DNA of 64,000 nt from Camellia lanceoleosa (taxonomy: Eukaryota > Streptophyta > Magnoliopsida > Ericales > Theaceae): the NCBI GenBank assembly GCA_025200525.1, contig CM045758.1, positions 61,382,649 through 61,446,648 on the forward strand, read 5' to 3'. Below the pieces are notes generated by a model that saw nothing but the letters and a program-made list of their open reading frames with translations, was not told the DNA's origin and did no database searches. How positions within the stretch are numbered: the first letter of the stretch is position 1; each line of letters starts with the position of its first letter. This document shows positions 33,919-44,035 of this stretch, piece after piece. The position numbers and the translations under genes were made by a program.

Positions 33919-36598
33919 ATGGCAAGCTTAGAGGAGATGGTGCGTCACCTCCAAGAAAGCATGAAAACTACGCAGCAGGACGTTGCCCGTCAAGCAGAAT
34001 CTGCCAAACAACAGGCCGCGGTCGTGACCCAACAGGCATAATTAATCACTAGGCTACAGCAGCAAACTGGAGCATTTGCTTCACACCAGGTTCCTTCCCC
34101 ACCAAGAGTTCCCATACTCGGGGAGACAACTAACGTCTAGGATGATACGGACATTCCAATCAGGCCGGCTCCGCCCCCGGTTCTACCCCAGCTGTCCAAA
34201 ACACCTACCAACCTACCGGATTTTCCTTTTGAGTTCAAGACGGACCCCACAGCACTGAAAGTAAGCAAGCTTGAAAAGCTGTTCAAGAAGTCTCCAGGGG
34301 TTCATTCCATTCCGGATATCGAGGATGGGTACATCGACTCGGCCGTGACGCTGCCGAACCGTTTTAAGATGCCACATATTGACCGCTTTGACGGGTCGGG
34401 GGACCCTATGGTGCATTTGCGGCTGTTTTCAAACATTCTAAGGCTGATGGCCCTCTCTAGATTACAGAAGCTTTCCTTGTTTGGCCGGCCCTTGTTAGGT
34501 GTAGCGGCCATTTGGTATGCAAAATTGGAAGATTCCGTCAAGAGGAGTTGGGAGGAGATGGCCGAGGCCTTTATAGCTCAATACTCATACAATACACAGA
34601 TCGAGATTACGACCCGTGATCTTGAGATAACCAGGCAGGAGCCGAAGGAGAGTTTCTCCGATTTTGTAACCCGGTGGAGGGCCAATGCCTCGATGATGAC
34701 CATCAGGCCAGTTGACAAAGATCAAATACGGATGGTCGTGCGCAACCTCCAGCCCAAGCTTATGCAGAAGATGATCGTTCTCTCCCTCCCCACCTTTGCA
34801 GACCTACACGGCATAGGGGTGCAGATCGAGAATGCTATGAAATAGGGTCTGATTGACCAAGACCGAGAGCAGTCCAAGAGGGCATTCAACCGCAGTTCGA
34901 ATGCAGGCATAAGCAGTGCTGCAGCTGGCATATCTTCGAATGTGGGAATGGTCACCACCACCACCCTGAGAACCCTTGCAGCTACGCCATTCACCGGTGC
35001 ATCTGGAAGTAGCTCACAAACAACCAAGTATTCCCCCTGAAGCCAAAGAACCTTCACCCCACTATACACACCCCCGTCCAAAGCTCTGGGGGTTTTGATC
35101 AGGAAATTGCACTTAAAGCCCCTAGAGCCGCGGCCGCTTCCAGACAGACTCCCTGCTTCCCATAACCCGGCCAAGTACTGCGTCTATCACCAGCAGCATG
35201 GTCATGACACCGACCAATGCTTTCAATTACGTCATGAGATTCAGGATCTCATCGACAACAGGGTGATCATGCCCCCGGAAAAACCAAATGTCACAACCAA
35301 CCCTCTCTCACCACATAACCAAGCTCCACCTCCCAAACTCATTAATCTAATCCAAACTGGGGTTGTGTCATACGACCTCAGCATATATATCACCCCTTCT
35401 CACCTACCCAAGATGGAGGTGTTCATTCCTTACAACACTGACTTGTGCGTGTTGGACATCTCCCAAACCCAACCAGAAATGGTGGTGGTAACTATCGAAG
35501 ATGGAACTGGGTCAACTGGGAGGACAGACGAGGATGAGCAGTCAGAACCTGAGGGGTCTGCGAGTTTCAGGTACAACACGAGCGGTTACATTACATCAGT
35601 AGGCCAGGCTAGGCCGAATGTGGAATTGCCAGTAGGGGCAGAAATTTGTGTAGCGCGAGAGGATGGACCTGATCAAGGGCTAGATGACCTAGCGGATCTG
35701 GAAGAAGACCTTGTAAATCTGCAGTTCTTTGAAGAGCAGGATTCAGGGGACGTGACAGTCAATTGGTTTGATGGGTCAGCAGAAACTACTGGATGGCTTG
35801 ACGACCACCCAGATGTTGTGGAACAACCTCAGTTAGAGCAGAGTCTACTAGGGACAGAGACATCAACAATGGCCGAAAGGGATGGGAATCAGAATGCACC
35901 GCCAGAGATCACCGATGATAATAATTTTGCTCAGGACCAGAGCATTTCGAGTATAAAGGACATTGAACAGCAAGCCGCACTGAAACAGTTTGAGCGAGAA
36001 AGGACCGAGGATTCTGAAAGGGTCAGGAAAGCCAAAGCCCTTGAGGGGACAGAACGTGTTGTGAGCATGGGAACAGAAGGTATTGTGGGTGCAGGAATAG
36101 TTCTAACAGAGCTGGACAGGTGCCTGTTGGTTGCCGATAGCATGTAGTGGAAAGATGATGACCTACGTCTTGCCCACATAGATGACGACTGGGGACAAAG
36201 CCAGCCAGATGATACCTGGTATGTGGGTGAAGTAGACCACATGACTAGGAGCTAGCGGTATTTTAAGCCCCCGCACTTAGATCAACCAGAAGCGTTCGGG
36301 AAGGACAAGGAGGTGAAGAAACAAAAAGAAAAGTTACTCGAAGAAGAGGCTATGCTGAAACAGCTAAAGAAGATACAGGCAGACATCTCCATCTGGGGAC
36401 TGCTTATGGCTTCACGAGTTCATAGACTGGCTGTCCTTTCGGCAATGGACAAGGCCAAACTCTCAATAGATATCACACCTGAACAGCTGGTAGGGCTGGT
36501 CTTTCTGGGAGGAGCTTCCCCGACGTTGATCTTTTTTGACAAGGAACTACCGCCTGAGGGCTTGGATCACAACAAACCACTCTACATCTCTATGTAGT
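33919..36598 (+). pseudogene. Gag of copy B with long acidic C-terminal extension
   Basis: ATG at 33919 opens MASLEEMVRHLQ, a Q-rich coiled coil. The gag core follows with LPNRFKMPHIDRFDGSGDPM, FGRPLLGVAAIWYAKLE and FSDFVTRWRANASM (about 34345-34845), then the zinc-knuckle-like CVYHQQHGHDTDQC at about 35179-35220. A D/E-rich linker (35430-36150) and a K/E-rich coiled coil before LLMASRVHRLAVLSAMDKAK precede the protease. The whole stretch stays in one frame but has stops after QQA (34039), TNV (34138), AMK (34843), YSP (35038), DSM (36145), RS (36253) and ISM (36596). Most are TAG at positions where CAG is expected. Confidence 0.87.
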
Positions 36599-36615
36599 GT
36601 AGAGACAAGTGGATA

Positions 36616-36870
36616 TTGGTGGTTCTTGTCGACACGGGATCCGCCATTAACGTGTGCCCGTCGAGGATAGCATATGCAATCGAGTTGAAGCTTGCAAACT
36701 TCGTACCAACTACCCAAGTGATAAGGGCCTACGACAATACAAGCAGAGAGGTGAAGGGGATTGTGCAAATTCAGGCCAAGGTTGGTCCAGGACAACATGA
36801 TGTTGATTTTCATGTCTTGGACGTTCCCGCAACCTTCAATCTACTCCTAGGGCGGTCATGGTTGCACTAG
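36616..36870 (+). pseudogene. Aspartic protease domain of copy B
   Basis: VVLVDTGSAINVCPSRIAY carries the catalytic DTGS, with FNLLLGRSWLH as the second conserved piece. In Tat-lineage relatives the motif is often DNGS or DQGS; here it is the canonical DTGS. It is in the same frame as gag and pol, so Gag-Pro-Pol would be one polyprotein. A TAG follows WLH where relatives continue with an A-x-GAVPSTLHQ-like run; that run is visible as ARAVSSTLHQM in the same frame. Confidence 0.87.
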
Positions 36871-38220
36871 GCGAGGGCGGTCTCTTCCACCCTGCATCAG
36901 ATGTTGAAATATCTCCACAGGAAGGGGGTAGCTATTGTTTTTGGGAATTCGTCAATTCATTCGCCACCAAAGGTGTCCACGCTGATTTTGGAAATCGAGC
37001 ATGGCACGGAGGATGTGTTCCTATCGAGATTCACCTTAGCTGAGGCCCAGGTCGTTCAGAACATCTTAGCTATTGATGAGGGATTGTATGTCAGCGCACA
37101 GTCAGTGTACGTCATGAACAAACTCCAGCACCTCCCCGTGATGGGACTAGGAAGAAGTGGCTGAAAAGGCATTGCAGTATCGGCCGAAGTGCCGCACAAC
37201 CCGCATACCTTTGGCTTAGGCTATCTGCCTACCAAAGAGGACTGGGTAAGGAAAGGCAAAGAAATGGCTGGAAGAGCCAGAGCCAAGCAGACCGGGAAAC
37301 GTTTTGATTTGATGTATCGGCCTATTCAGGGCACCCTAAACGGATGCTTCGTTCGGGAGGGGGAAGACTTTCCATTCTGTGGCTTCCCAGAGCCATGGCT
37401 GAACGCAGAGAAGAGGCACTTGCCGGGGTTTGAGATCTTCTTCGACTTACAGTTATTCGAGGATGATGAGGCCGAGGAGCAGACAGACCCATCAGCTGAG
37501 ATTAAACAATGTAAGGAAGTGGATTCCTAGAACATCAAGATTGAAATGGGGGTAGCACTGGCTTGTCTACTTTCAGATCCTCCAATCGTACATGAGTGCT
37601 TGGGGAATGACCTCTCAGTGTCTATGATCAGGAATGCAACGGCTGTAAGCCCACCTTCAAACATTTTGGATGCATCCGTCGCACCTTCCCTCGTCTAGCA
37701 GTACGAGGAGGGATTTTTATTGAGCAGCATCGGGTTAGGTAGTGAGTCAGAATCTGATTCCACTGAGTTCGTAGAGTCGGAATCAGGTTCCAGCTCATCT
37801 GAGTCTGAGACTGGTATTCTTGGGGGTGATAACCTGGATGCCACAGTCCTGTCTAGGTCGTCTTTTTCTTTCTCTTTTGAGTCTGTTATAACAGAAGAAT
37901 CAGATGGACTAGATAAAGTGATTAATGAGAGTGGAATAGCTGTGGCTTCTGAGTACTTTTCTGTACCTGTGATTTATTGTATTAATCAGGACTTTCAAAA
38001 TTTCGATGAAAACGACGAGGAAGAAACTCCTCTGGTTTTGAAATATTTGCTTGAACAAGAGCAGGAGAGGTTTGTAAAACCGCTGGTTGATGAAATCACC
38101 CAAATTAATGTTGGTACTGAGAAGGACCCGTAGCTGGTGCAGATTGGGTCCGCGTTGTCTTCATAAGAGTGCGAGCGGTTAGTCGCTTTATTAAAAGATT
38201 TCAAAGATGTTTTCGCGTGG
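36871..38220 (+). pseudogene. Protease-RT linker of copy B polyprotein
   Basis: Same frame throughout. It contains STLHQMLKYLHRKG, PHTFGLGYLPTKEDWVRKG, GCFVREGEDFPFCGFPEPW and a long serine/glutamate-rich part (37720-37900). Such linkers between protease and RT are typical of Ogre/Tat. Stops at 36868, 37162 (TGA), 37528, 37694, 38131 and 38164 interrupt it. The segment GLGYLPTKEDW is a recognisable family signature just before the acidic region. Confidence 0.78.
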
Positions 38221-39144
38221 TCCTATGAAGACATGCCTGGAATCGATCTTGAGATTGTATAGCACCGGATCCCTCTCAACCCAGAGGCCCGACTTGTTAA
38301 GCAGAAACTCAGAAGAATTCACCTCGACTGGGCTATCAAGATCAAAGAAGAGGTCACCAAGAAAATTGACGCAGGGTTCCTGCTGGTATCCGAATACCCA
38401 ACTTGGTTGGCCAACATAGTTCCAGTGTCGAAGAAGGACGGCAGGATTCGGGTATGTGTGGATTTCAGGGATTTGAAAAAAGCCAGTCCGAAGGACGACT
38501 TTCCTCTGCCGCATATCGATGAGTTAGTGGATTTTACTGCTGGGCATGCATTGCTTTCGTTCATGGACGGCTTTTCAGGCTGCAACCAGATTGTAATGGC
38601 ACCTGAAGACCGGGAGAAGATTGCCTTTACCACCCCGTGGGGGACCTATTGTTATAGGGTAATGCCATTTGGGCTGAAGAATGCTAGAGCTACATATCAA
38701 CGGGCTACGACCACGATATTGCATGACATGATCCACAAAGAGGTTGAGGTGTACGTAGACGACATGATTGTCAAGTCCAAGGAAAGAGAGGGCCACTACA
38801 CCGCCTTGCAAAAGTTCTTCGAAAGGATCAAAGAATTTCAGTTGCAGCTGAATCCTCAGAAGTGTACGTTTGGTGTTACGGCAGGAAAAATGCTGGGGTT
38901 CTTGATCACACAAAGGGGCATCGAAGTCGACCTTTCCAAAATCAAGGCCATCTTAGAAATGCCACCACCAAGGACTGAAAAGGAGGTGCGAGGCTTTCTG
39001 GGTAAAGTGCAATTCATAAGACGGTTTATCTCAAAATTAACCTTGACTTGTGAACCACTCTTTGGTCTCCTGAAGAAAGGAACGAAGTTGCAATGGGACG
39101 GCCGATGCCAAACTGCTTTTGAACAGATTAAGCAATACTTATAG
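38221..39144 (+). pseudogene. Reverse transcriptase of copy B
   Basis: Starts with AWSYEDMPGIDLEIV, a TAG at 38260-38262, then HRIPLNP, and has PVSKKDGRIRVCVDFRDLKK, SFMDGFSGCNQI, FGLKNARATYQR and the catalytic YVDDMIVKS at about 38752-38778. Thumb/connection sequence GFLGKVQFIRRFIS follows. It ends at a TAG (39142) within QYL-NPPVL. RT would copy the genomic RNA inside particles. The core is a single frame of about 245 residues after the first stop. Confidence 0.93.
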
Positions 39145-39153
39145 AACCCACCT

Positions 39154-39590
39154 GTGTTGTCACCGCCTGAGCTGGGGAAACCGTTGATTTTGTATCTTTC
39201 AGTGACTGAGACTACAATGGGATGCATGCTTGCACAAGAGTCAGAGGACAAAGTGGAAAGGGCTATTTACTATCTGAGCAAGAAAATGCTGGAATACGAG
39301 ACCCGCTATACTCCGCTGGAGAAAGCTTGTTTGGCCTTGGTATGGGCTACCCGGAAGCTGCGACACTACCTGTTAGCTCACTCTGTAATGTTGGTTTCGA
39401 GATTAGATCCCATCAAGTATCTCTTCGAGAAACCGGCACTTACGGGTAAGCTAGCCCATTGGTTGCTTCTGCTTTCTGAATTCGATCTGAAGTATGTGAC
39501 GTGCAAGTCAGTAAAGGGGAGAGCGGTAGCAGAGTTCGTTGCCGATCACCCGGTTGAAGGGGATGAAGCAGTTGAGTACCTGTTCCCAGA
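39154..39590 (+). pseudogene. First (retroviral-type) RNase H domain, catalytic residue missing
   Basis: LILYLSVTETTMGCMLAQE aligns with the first strand of Ty3/Gypsy RNase H, where a catalytic Asp is normally present (TDAS-like), yet here the motif is SVTET without Asp. The rest (YYLSKKMLEYETRYTPLEKACLAL, then HYLLAHSVMLVSRLDPIKYL) is well preserved, including the ETRYTPLEK segment. Loss of this active site is the known pattern in Tat-lineage elements that have gained a second RNase H. Confidence 0.85.
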
Positions 39591-39599
39591 TGAGGCCAT

Positions 39600-40150
39600 T
39601 CTGCACATCGAAGAAGAATTTTGGACGATGTACTTTGACGGAGCATCAAACCAATACGGGTATGGGATAGGAGTGTTGCTGATAGTGCCCGACAATTCCT
39701 GTATCCCTCTAGCATTCAAACTCTATTTCAAAGTATCGAACAATGAAGCAGAAAACGAGGCATGAATTGCTGGTTTAGAAGCTGCCCTAGAACTAGGGGC
39801 AAAACGGTTGGATGTCATCGAGGACTCGAACCTTGTTGTATCTCAGGCTAAAGGGGATTAGAAAGTCAAAGAAGAAAAGATGAGAAGTTACCACCAGACC
39901 TTGGACTTGCTCGTTCCTCAGTTTGAGAAGCTGAACTTCACTCATCTGTTAAGAGAGAACAACAGGTTCGCAGATTCACTAGCAATTCTATCATCTATGA
40001 TAGACATCCCTTTTGGAGTCCGGATGCATGCAATCATTATTGACCAAAAATTTGTACCGGCCTACGAGCTGATTGCTGCCATGGATGAGGTTCAAGATGA
40101 GAACCCCTGGTATTATGATGTCTGAAACTTCTTGGAGAAAAAGACGTATT
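39600..40150 (+). pseudogene. Second RNase H (archaeal-like, aRNH) of copy B
   Basis: The fold begins with WTMYFDGASNQYGYGIG (catalytic Asp in FDGA), followed by NNEAENEA (Glu), IEDSNLVVSQ (Asp) and LRENNRFADSLA (final Asp). This is the plant/archaeal-type RNase H carried only by Tat-lineage Ty3/Gypsy elements. Stops interrupt it at 39763 (TGA in the NEAENEA-IAGL run), 39859 (TAG where W is expected in KGD-KV) and 40123 (TGA). Catalytic residues themselves are present. A frame change lies downstream at about 40140-40165. Confidence 0.88.
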
Positions 40151-40169
40151 CACCAGGGCAAACGCCAAA

Positions 40170-41351
40170 GATAAGAGGGCAATACGAAGAATGGCTGCTC
40201 AGTTCATCATCTGTGGGGGTAAACTGTATAAGAGAGGTTATCTGGGAATGCATAAACTGTGTGTTGATACCGAAGAATCAAAGCGTCTAATGGAGGCCAT
40301 CCATGAAGGAGAGTGCGGAGCGCACATGAACAGGGTGATGCTAGCCCAGAAAATCCTTAAACAAGGTTACTACTGGTCCACCATAGAGGAGGATTGTATT
40401 GGCTTTGTTTGGAGATGCCACAAATGCCAGATCCATGCAAACCGCATGAACATTCCGCTGTCTATGCTGTACAACATGACTTCGCCATGGCCATTTTTAG
40501 TCTAGGGGATAGATGTGATTGGAACTGTCACTTCGAAAGGGTCCAATGGGCATGAGTTCATTCTGGTCGCGATAGACTATTTCATGAAGTGGGTCGAAGC
40601 CCAATCTTATGCGGTGTTGAAGGCATCACATGTTGCCAAGTTCATCAGGAACAACATAGTCTGTCGCTACGGGATCCCGAACGAGATTATTTCAGATAAT
40701 GGTTCCCACTTCAAAAAGGAAGTGATTGACTTGTTGGACAAGTACAACGTGGCTTTTCACAAGTCATCTACATACCGGCCACAGACCAACGAAGCAGTTG
40801 AGGCCGCCAACAAGAACATCAAACACATTTTCCAGAAGATGGTGGAAACCTACCGGGACTGGCCAGATAAGTTGCCATTTGCTCTGTGGGGCTATCGGAC
40901 TTCAATTAGAACTTCTACTGGACCGACTTCATATTCCTTGGTCTACGGAATGGAGGTTGTTCTACCTATTGAAGTTGAGGTTCCATCTTTGCGAGTATTG
41001 GCTGAGTGTCAGATAGCTGAGGTAGATTGGCAGCAGAGCAGATTTGAAGAACTCATGTTGTTTGATGAGAGAATGCTGAAAGCACTGTACCATGTTCAGG
41101 GTTATCAACGCAAAATTGCCAGGGCTTTCAACAAGAAGGTTAAGTCCAGGAATTTGAAAGAAGGAGATTTGGTTCTCAAAGACAATCGAGCTCCTATCCA
41201 CGATCCTAGGGGCAAGTTCAGACCTAATTGGACTGGTCCTTACATCATCAAGTCTATTTGGTCAGGTGGAGCTGTCGTTTTGATGGACCTAGATGGCCTA
41301 GAGTTCTCCCAACTGATCAACATGGACAAGTTGAAGAAATATTACCCCTGA
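40170..41351 (+). pseudogene. Integrase of copy B
   Basis: The frame entered after the indel begins MAAQFIICGGKLYKRG. The zinc-binding part shows HEGECGAHM and CHKCQ (HHCC type). The DDE core follows, with Asp in GIDVIG just after a TAG at 40503 (W expected), Asp in IISDNGSHF and Glu in VEAANKNIKHIF. The C-terminal GPY-type module NWTGPYIIKSIW lies near 41226-41262, and the protein ends MDKLKKYYP at 41351. It would insert the cDNA, generating the 5-bp duplication seen here. One stop and the upstream indel disable it. Confidence 0.92.
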
Positions 41352-41998
41352 GTGGCTCGCTAGGCCGAAAACCCGAAAGGGCGACCTAGGCAAAAGTTGG
41401 AGCATGAAAAAATTGAAATTACAAAAATTGAGCTTGCAAGGTTGAAAACTCGCAAAGGGCGGCCTTGGCAAAAGTTAGAGCGCAAAAGGAGAGAGTAAAT
41501 ACTTGAGTGAACCCAAGCTGAACTACGTAAGGCTTGATTCCCATCTTTGGGATACATAGGCAACTTCATCCTGAAGTCCAGCCATAAACACTTCCTCGAT
41601 CAACTTTGTCCATGTGATCATGTTTGGTCATCTTTGTTCAACATTCAAGAGCTCGGTTGTGATCTCCAGTGCAGTGCTATTCAGACTAGGGGCAACTTTC
41701 CAGTTGCTAGGATCCGGGGTTGTACATCTCAGTGATAGATCTCAGTCGTGTCCAGTTCTGATCCATATCGAAAATGGTTTTGAAAAGTTTTAATAAAAGT
41801 TGATTTTTTTCAAATTAATCTTTTTACAACTTAGACCATTTTTGGACCAAACAGAAAATTTTCAGTACCCACAACCTTCAATTTCATTGATTTCAATACA
41901 GAGTTTTCCTACTCTTGAATACAAATTGAAGTCGTTTTTTATTACATTCAAAAGAAAACTTGAAAGTATTGATAAAGCAAAATAAATCTGGGGCATAG
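41352..41998 (+). other. Post-integrase spacer of copy B
   Basis: A direct repeat of about 75 bp (AAAACCCGAAAGGGCGACC and AAAACTCGCAAAGGGCGGCC, each followed by GGCAAAAGTT) at 41365-41490. The motif GGGATACATAGGCA (41550) matches copy A. After 41760 it is AT-rich. It separates the sense pol from the first antisense gene, which ends at 41999. Confidence 0.7.
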
Positions 41999-43286
41999 TC
42001 AGGTGTTCCTGCGTCCCCTCCCAGAGCTTGTGGAAGCCTCTAATGCCAAAGTGGGCCCTACCTGTGCCTCTTCATTGAGCCAATCTAGGCACTCATCAGA
42101 AAGGGTGCAGCTGAAAGCAGGAGAAGGAGCTAGAAGCTCTCTTGTTGTCCAGGCTGTGGCATACCGAGCTAGCTGCGTGCCTCGGATCGGAAATATAGCA
42201 GGGTACTCTATCCCCTCCTCCGAGCAAGTCTAATCATGTCCGAACTGGTGCCGGAATCGGAACGGAAAGTAGAACACGCAGTGTGTCAGGCCAACCAATT
42301 GATTCCCGGGCTGATGGGTCATACTGTAACTCATTGCCGGTAGATTAAGCCAAGGACAGCGCCAAGCAATGTCTGTAGCGGACAAGCTACACATCCAGTT
42401 GAACCACCATCCCTCATCCGGGGCATCGACTAGATGTCGCTGGAAGAAATAGCTACGAGCTGAATATGTGGGACAGGAGTCCACAATCTTCAATTTGTCC
42501 ATCAACCATATCTGGGGAGGTATGAAAAATGAGAGATTAAAGAATAGGGAGGTGTACGTTGAGAGAAAAAGTAAGAAAAAGGGTTTTGAGAGAAAAACCG
42601 AGTTTGAGGGCCGAGTGATGTGAGAAACATATGCAAGATGGGGTGGGAAACATTACCTGCAACAGTAGTGGGCTCCTTGCCAATCTAGCCGTCTCCCGAC
42701 GATGAAAAGCGTCCAAACCCATCAATGTCTCAGCTAGCGTCATGGTGATGCAGCTTTTGCCCTCCCTCAAGCCCTCAGCAACTTCAATCAAATGAGTGCT
42801 AAACCCACTGGAGCCTGGGGCAAGTAAGAGATGAGATAACATGCACAAGCAAAGCACATGTCGCCGATAACCTTGTCAATGATGGTCGCCGCGGTCACCG
42901 GCATCAGAAAACCAACAAACCAAGCTTGGAATGTCTAACTCTCTATCATGAATCAATGATTGAGCATCATGCAAAGTGAGCCCACACATCCGTCCCAAGG
43001 CTTGGGCATGGCCAAAGCGGAATTGTGGGAAGATTTCTTTGTCGCGCTCGGATTCCATTAGAGCTTGGAAGTCGTCGAAAGTGGGACACATCTCTTGTCC
43101 GCCAAAGCTAAAGACGTGTGTCATCGGATTCCAAAATCTTGCCACGGCATGAAGGAATGGGAAACGCAGCGGGGTGGGACCCAACGTAAATAGTGCATTT
43201 ATGCCAAAACCCCGAAAATTAAGCTTTTCTGAGCCATCTAAGTTGGCAATCCAATTTGTGAGGTTTTGAGCAAGGAATGCTTCCAT
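41999..43286 (-). pseudogene. Antisense spliced gene 2: plant mobile-domain-like (DUF7745-like) protein
   Basis: Proposed ATG at 43286 (MEAFLAQNLTNWIANLDGS). Exon 1 runs to 42657 with donor G|GTAATG; exon 2 starts at 42511 after CCCCAG and ends at TGA 41999-42001. Conserved pieces are FLHAVARFWNPMTHVFSFGG, EMCPTFDDFQALM, LAETLMGLDAFHRRE and AWRCPWLNLPAMSY. These fit the plant transposon-associated family related to plant mobile domain proteins; function unknown, possibly chromatin-associated. Only two lesions are seen, TGA at 42876-42878 and TAG at 42230-42232, both explicable by C-to-T change. Two upstream ATGs in the cassette region (43370-43480) are alternative starts. The family name is from memory of the motif pattern. 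Confidence 0.7.
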
Positions 43287-43384
43287 TTGGTGCAAATTTG
43301 AGCTGAAATGAAGAGAATCCTGAAGCTGGAACTCATATAGAAGATAAGGCAGTGAGTGGAGGACATATGTCGACATTTCGGAGA

Positions 43385-43475
43385 ATCTACCATCGATGGC
43401 CGGCAGTGGCTCATCAGTGGCCAGCAGTGGCACACTGATGGCCGGCAGGACTCCATCGATGGCCGGCATCACCTC
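43385..43475. repeat. GGCCGGCA cassette block upstream of antisense gene 2
   Basis: Four units of about 27 bp on the theme CATCGATGGCCGGCAGTGGC. Related units occur in the LTRs of A, B and C and at 47445-47535. Here they sit immediately upstream of the proposed start of antisense gene 2, a promoter-like position. Confidence 0.7.
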
Positions 43476-44035
43476 CCTCATTCTCACTGACCCTCTTGTT
43501 GAAAACCCAGTTGTTTGTTGCAGAGAAGTCCTGTTGCTTGCGTCTTTTAAGGTCTTGTTTTTGCCCTGTTGTGTCTTGTTCAAGACATTTGTTTTTGGTC
43601 TAGTCTTCGTTTTTCTTTATTTCATTGAGTTGTAATCATTCTCCTCTCACTTATCGAGTTGTTGTAATTTGCTTATCAAGTTGTAAACTTGTTAAGGCTT
43701 TGTTTTGCTTATCAAGTTGTTTTGTTATTAGTTGGTTCACTACCTGATTAGTGCAATTTGAGTGTTTGGTTTTCAAAACAAAAGTTCAATCTGATTTACA
43801 TTGTTGTGTAAAGTGATGCGATGCATAGAATGTACAAATGAAACACTTTTTCAACAAAAGACTGCTTTCATTCCATCATAGATTCTTTTTACAAAAGAGC
43901 ATAGTTTTAAAAAGTAAATCTGCCTGACGCAGTACAATGTGCAAAACTACTAGTAAAAAGAAAAATAAAGCAAAAAAAAAAAAAAAAAAGAGCGACGTCT
44001 GAATTAGCAAAATGTCCGGATCGCCACCAGTCGCC
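43476..44035. other. Spacer between the two antisense genes
   Basis: T/G-rich promoter-like DNA (43560-43760) with repeats of TTATCAAGTTGT, then a 20-A run near 43970-43989 (minus strand T run). No coding evidence. Confidence 0.55.
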
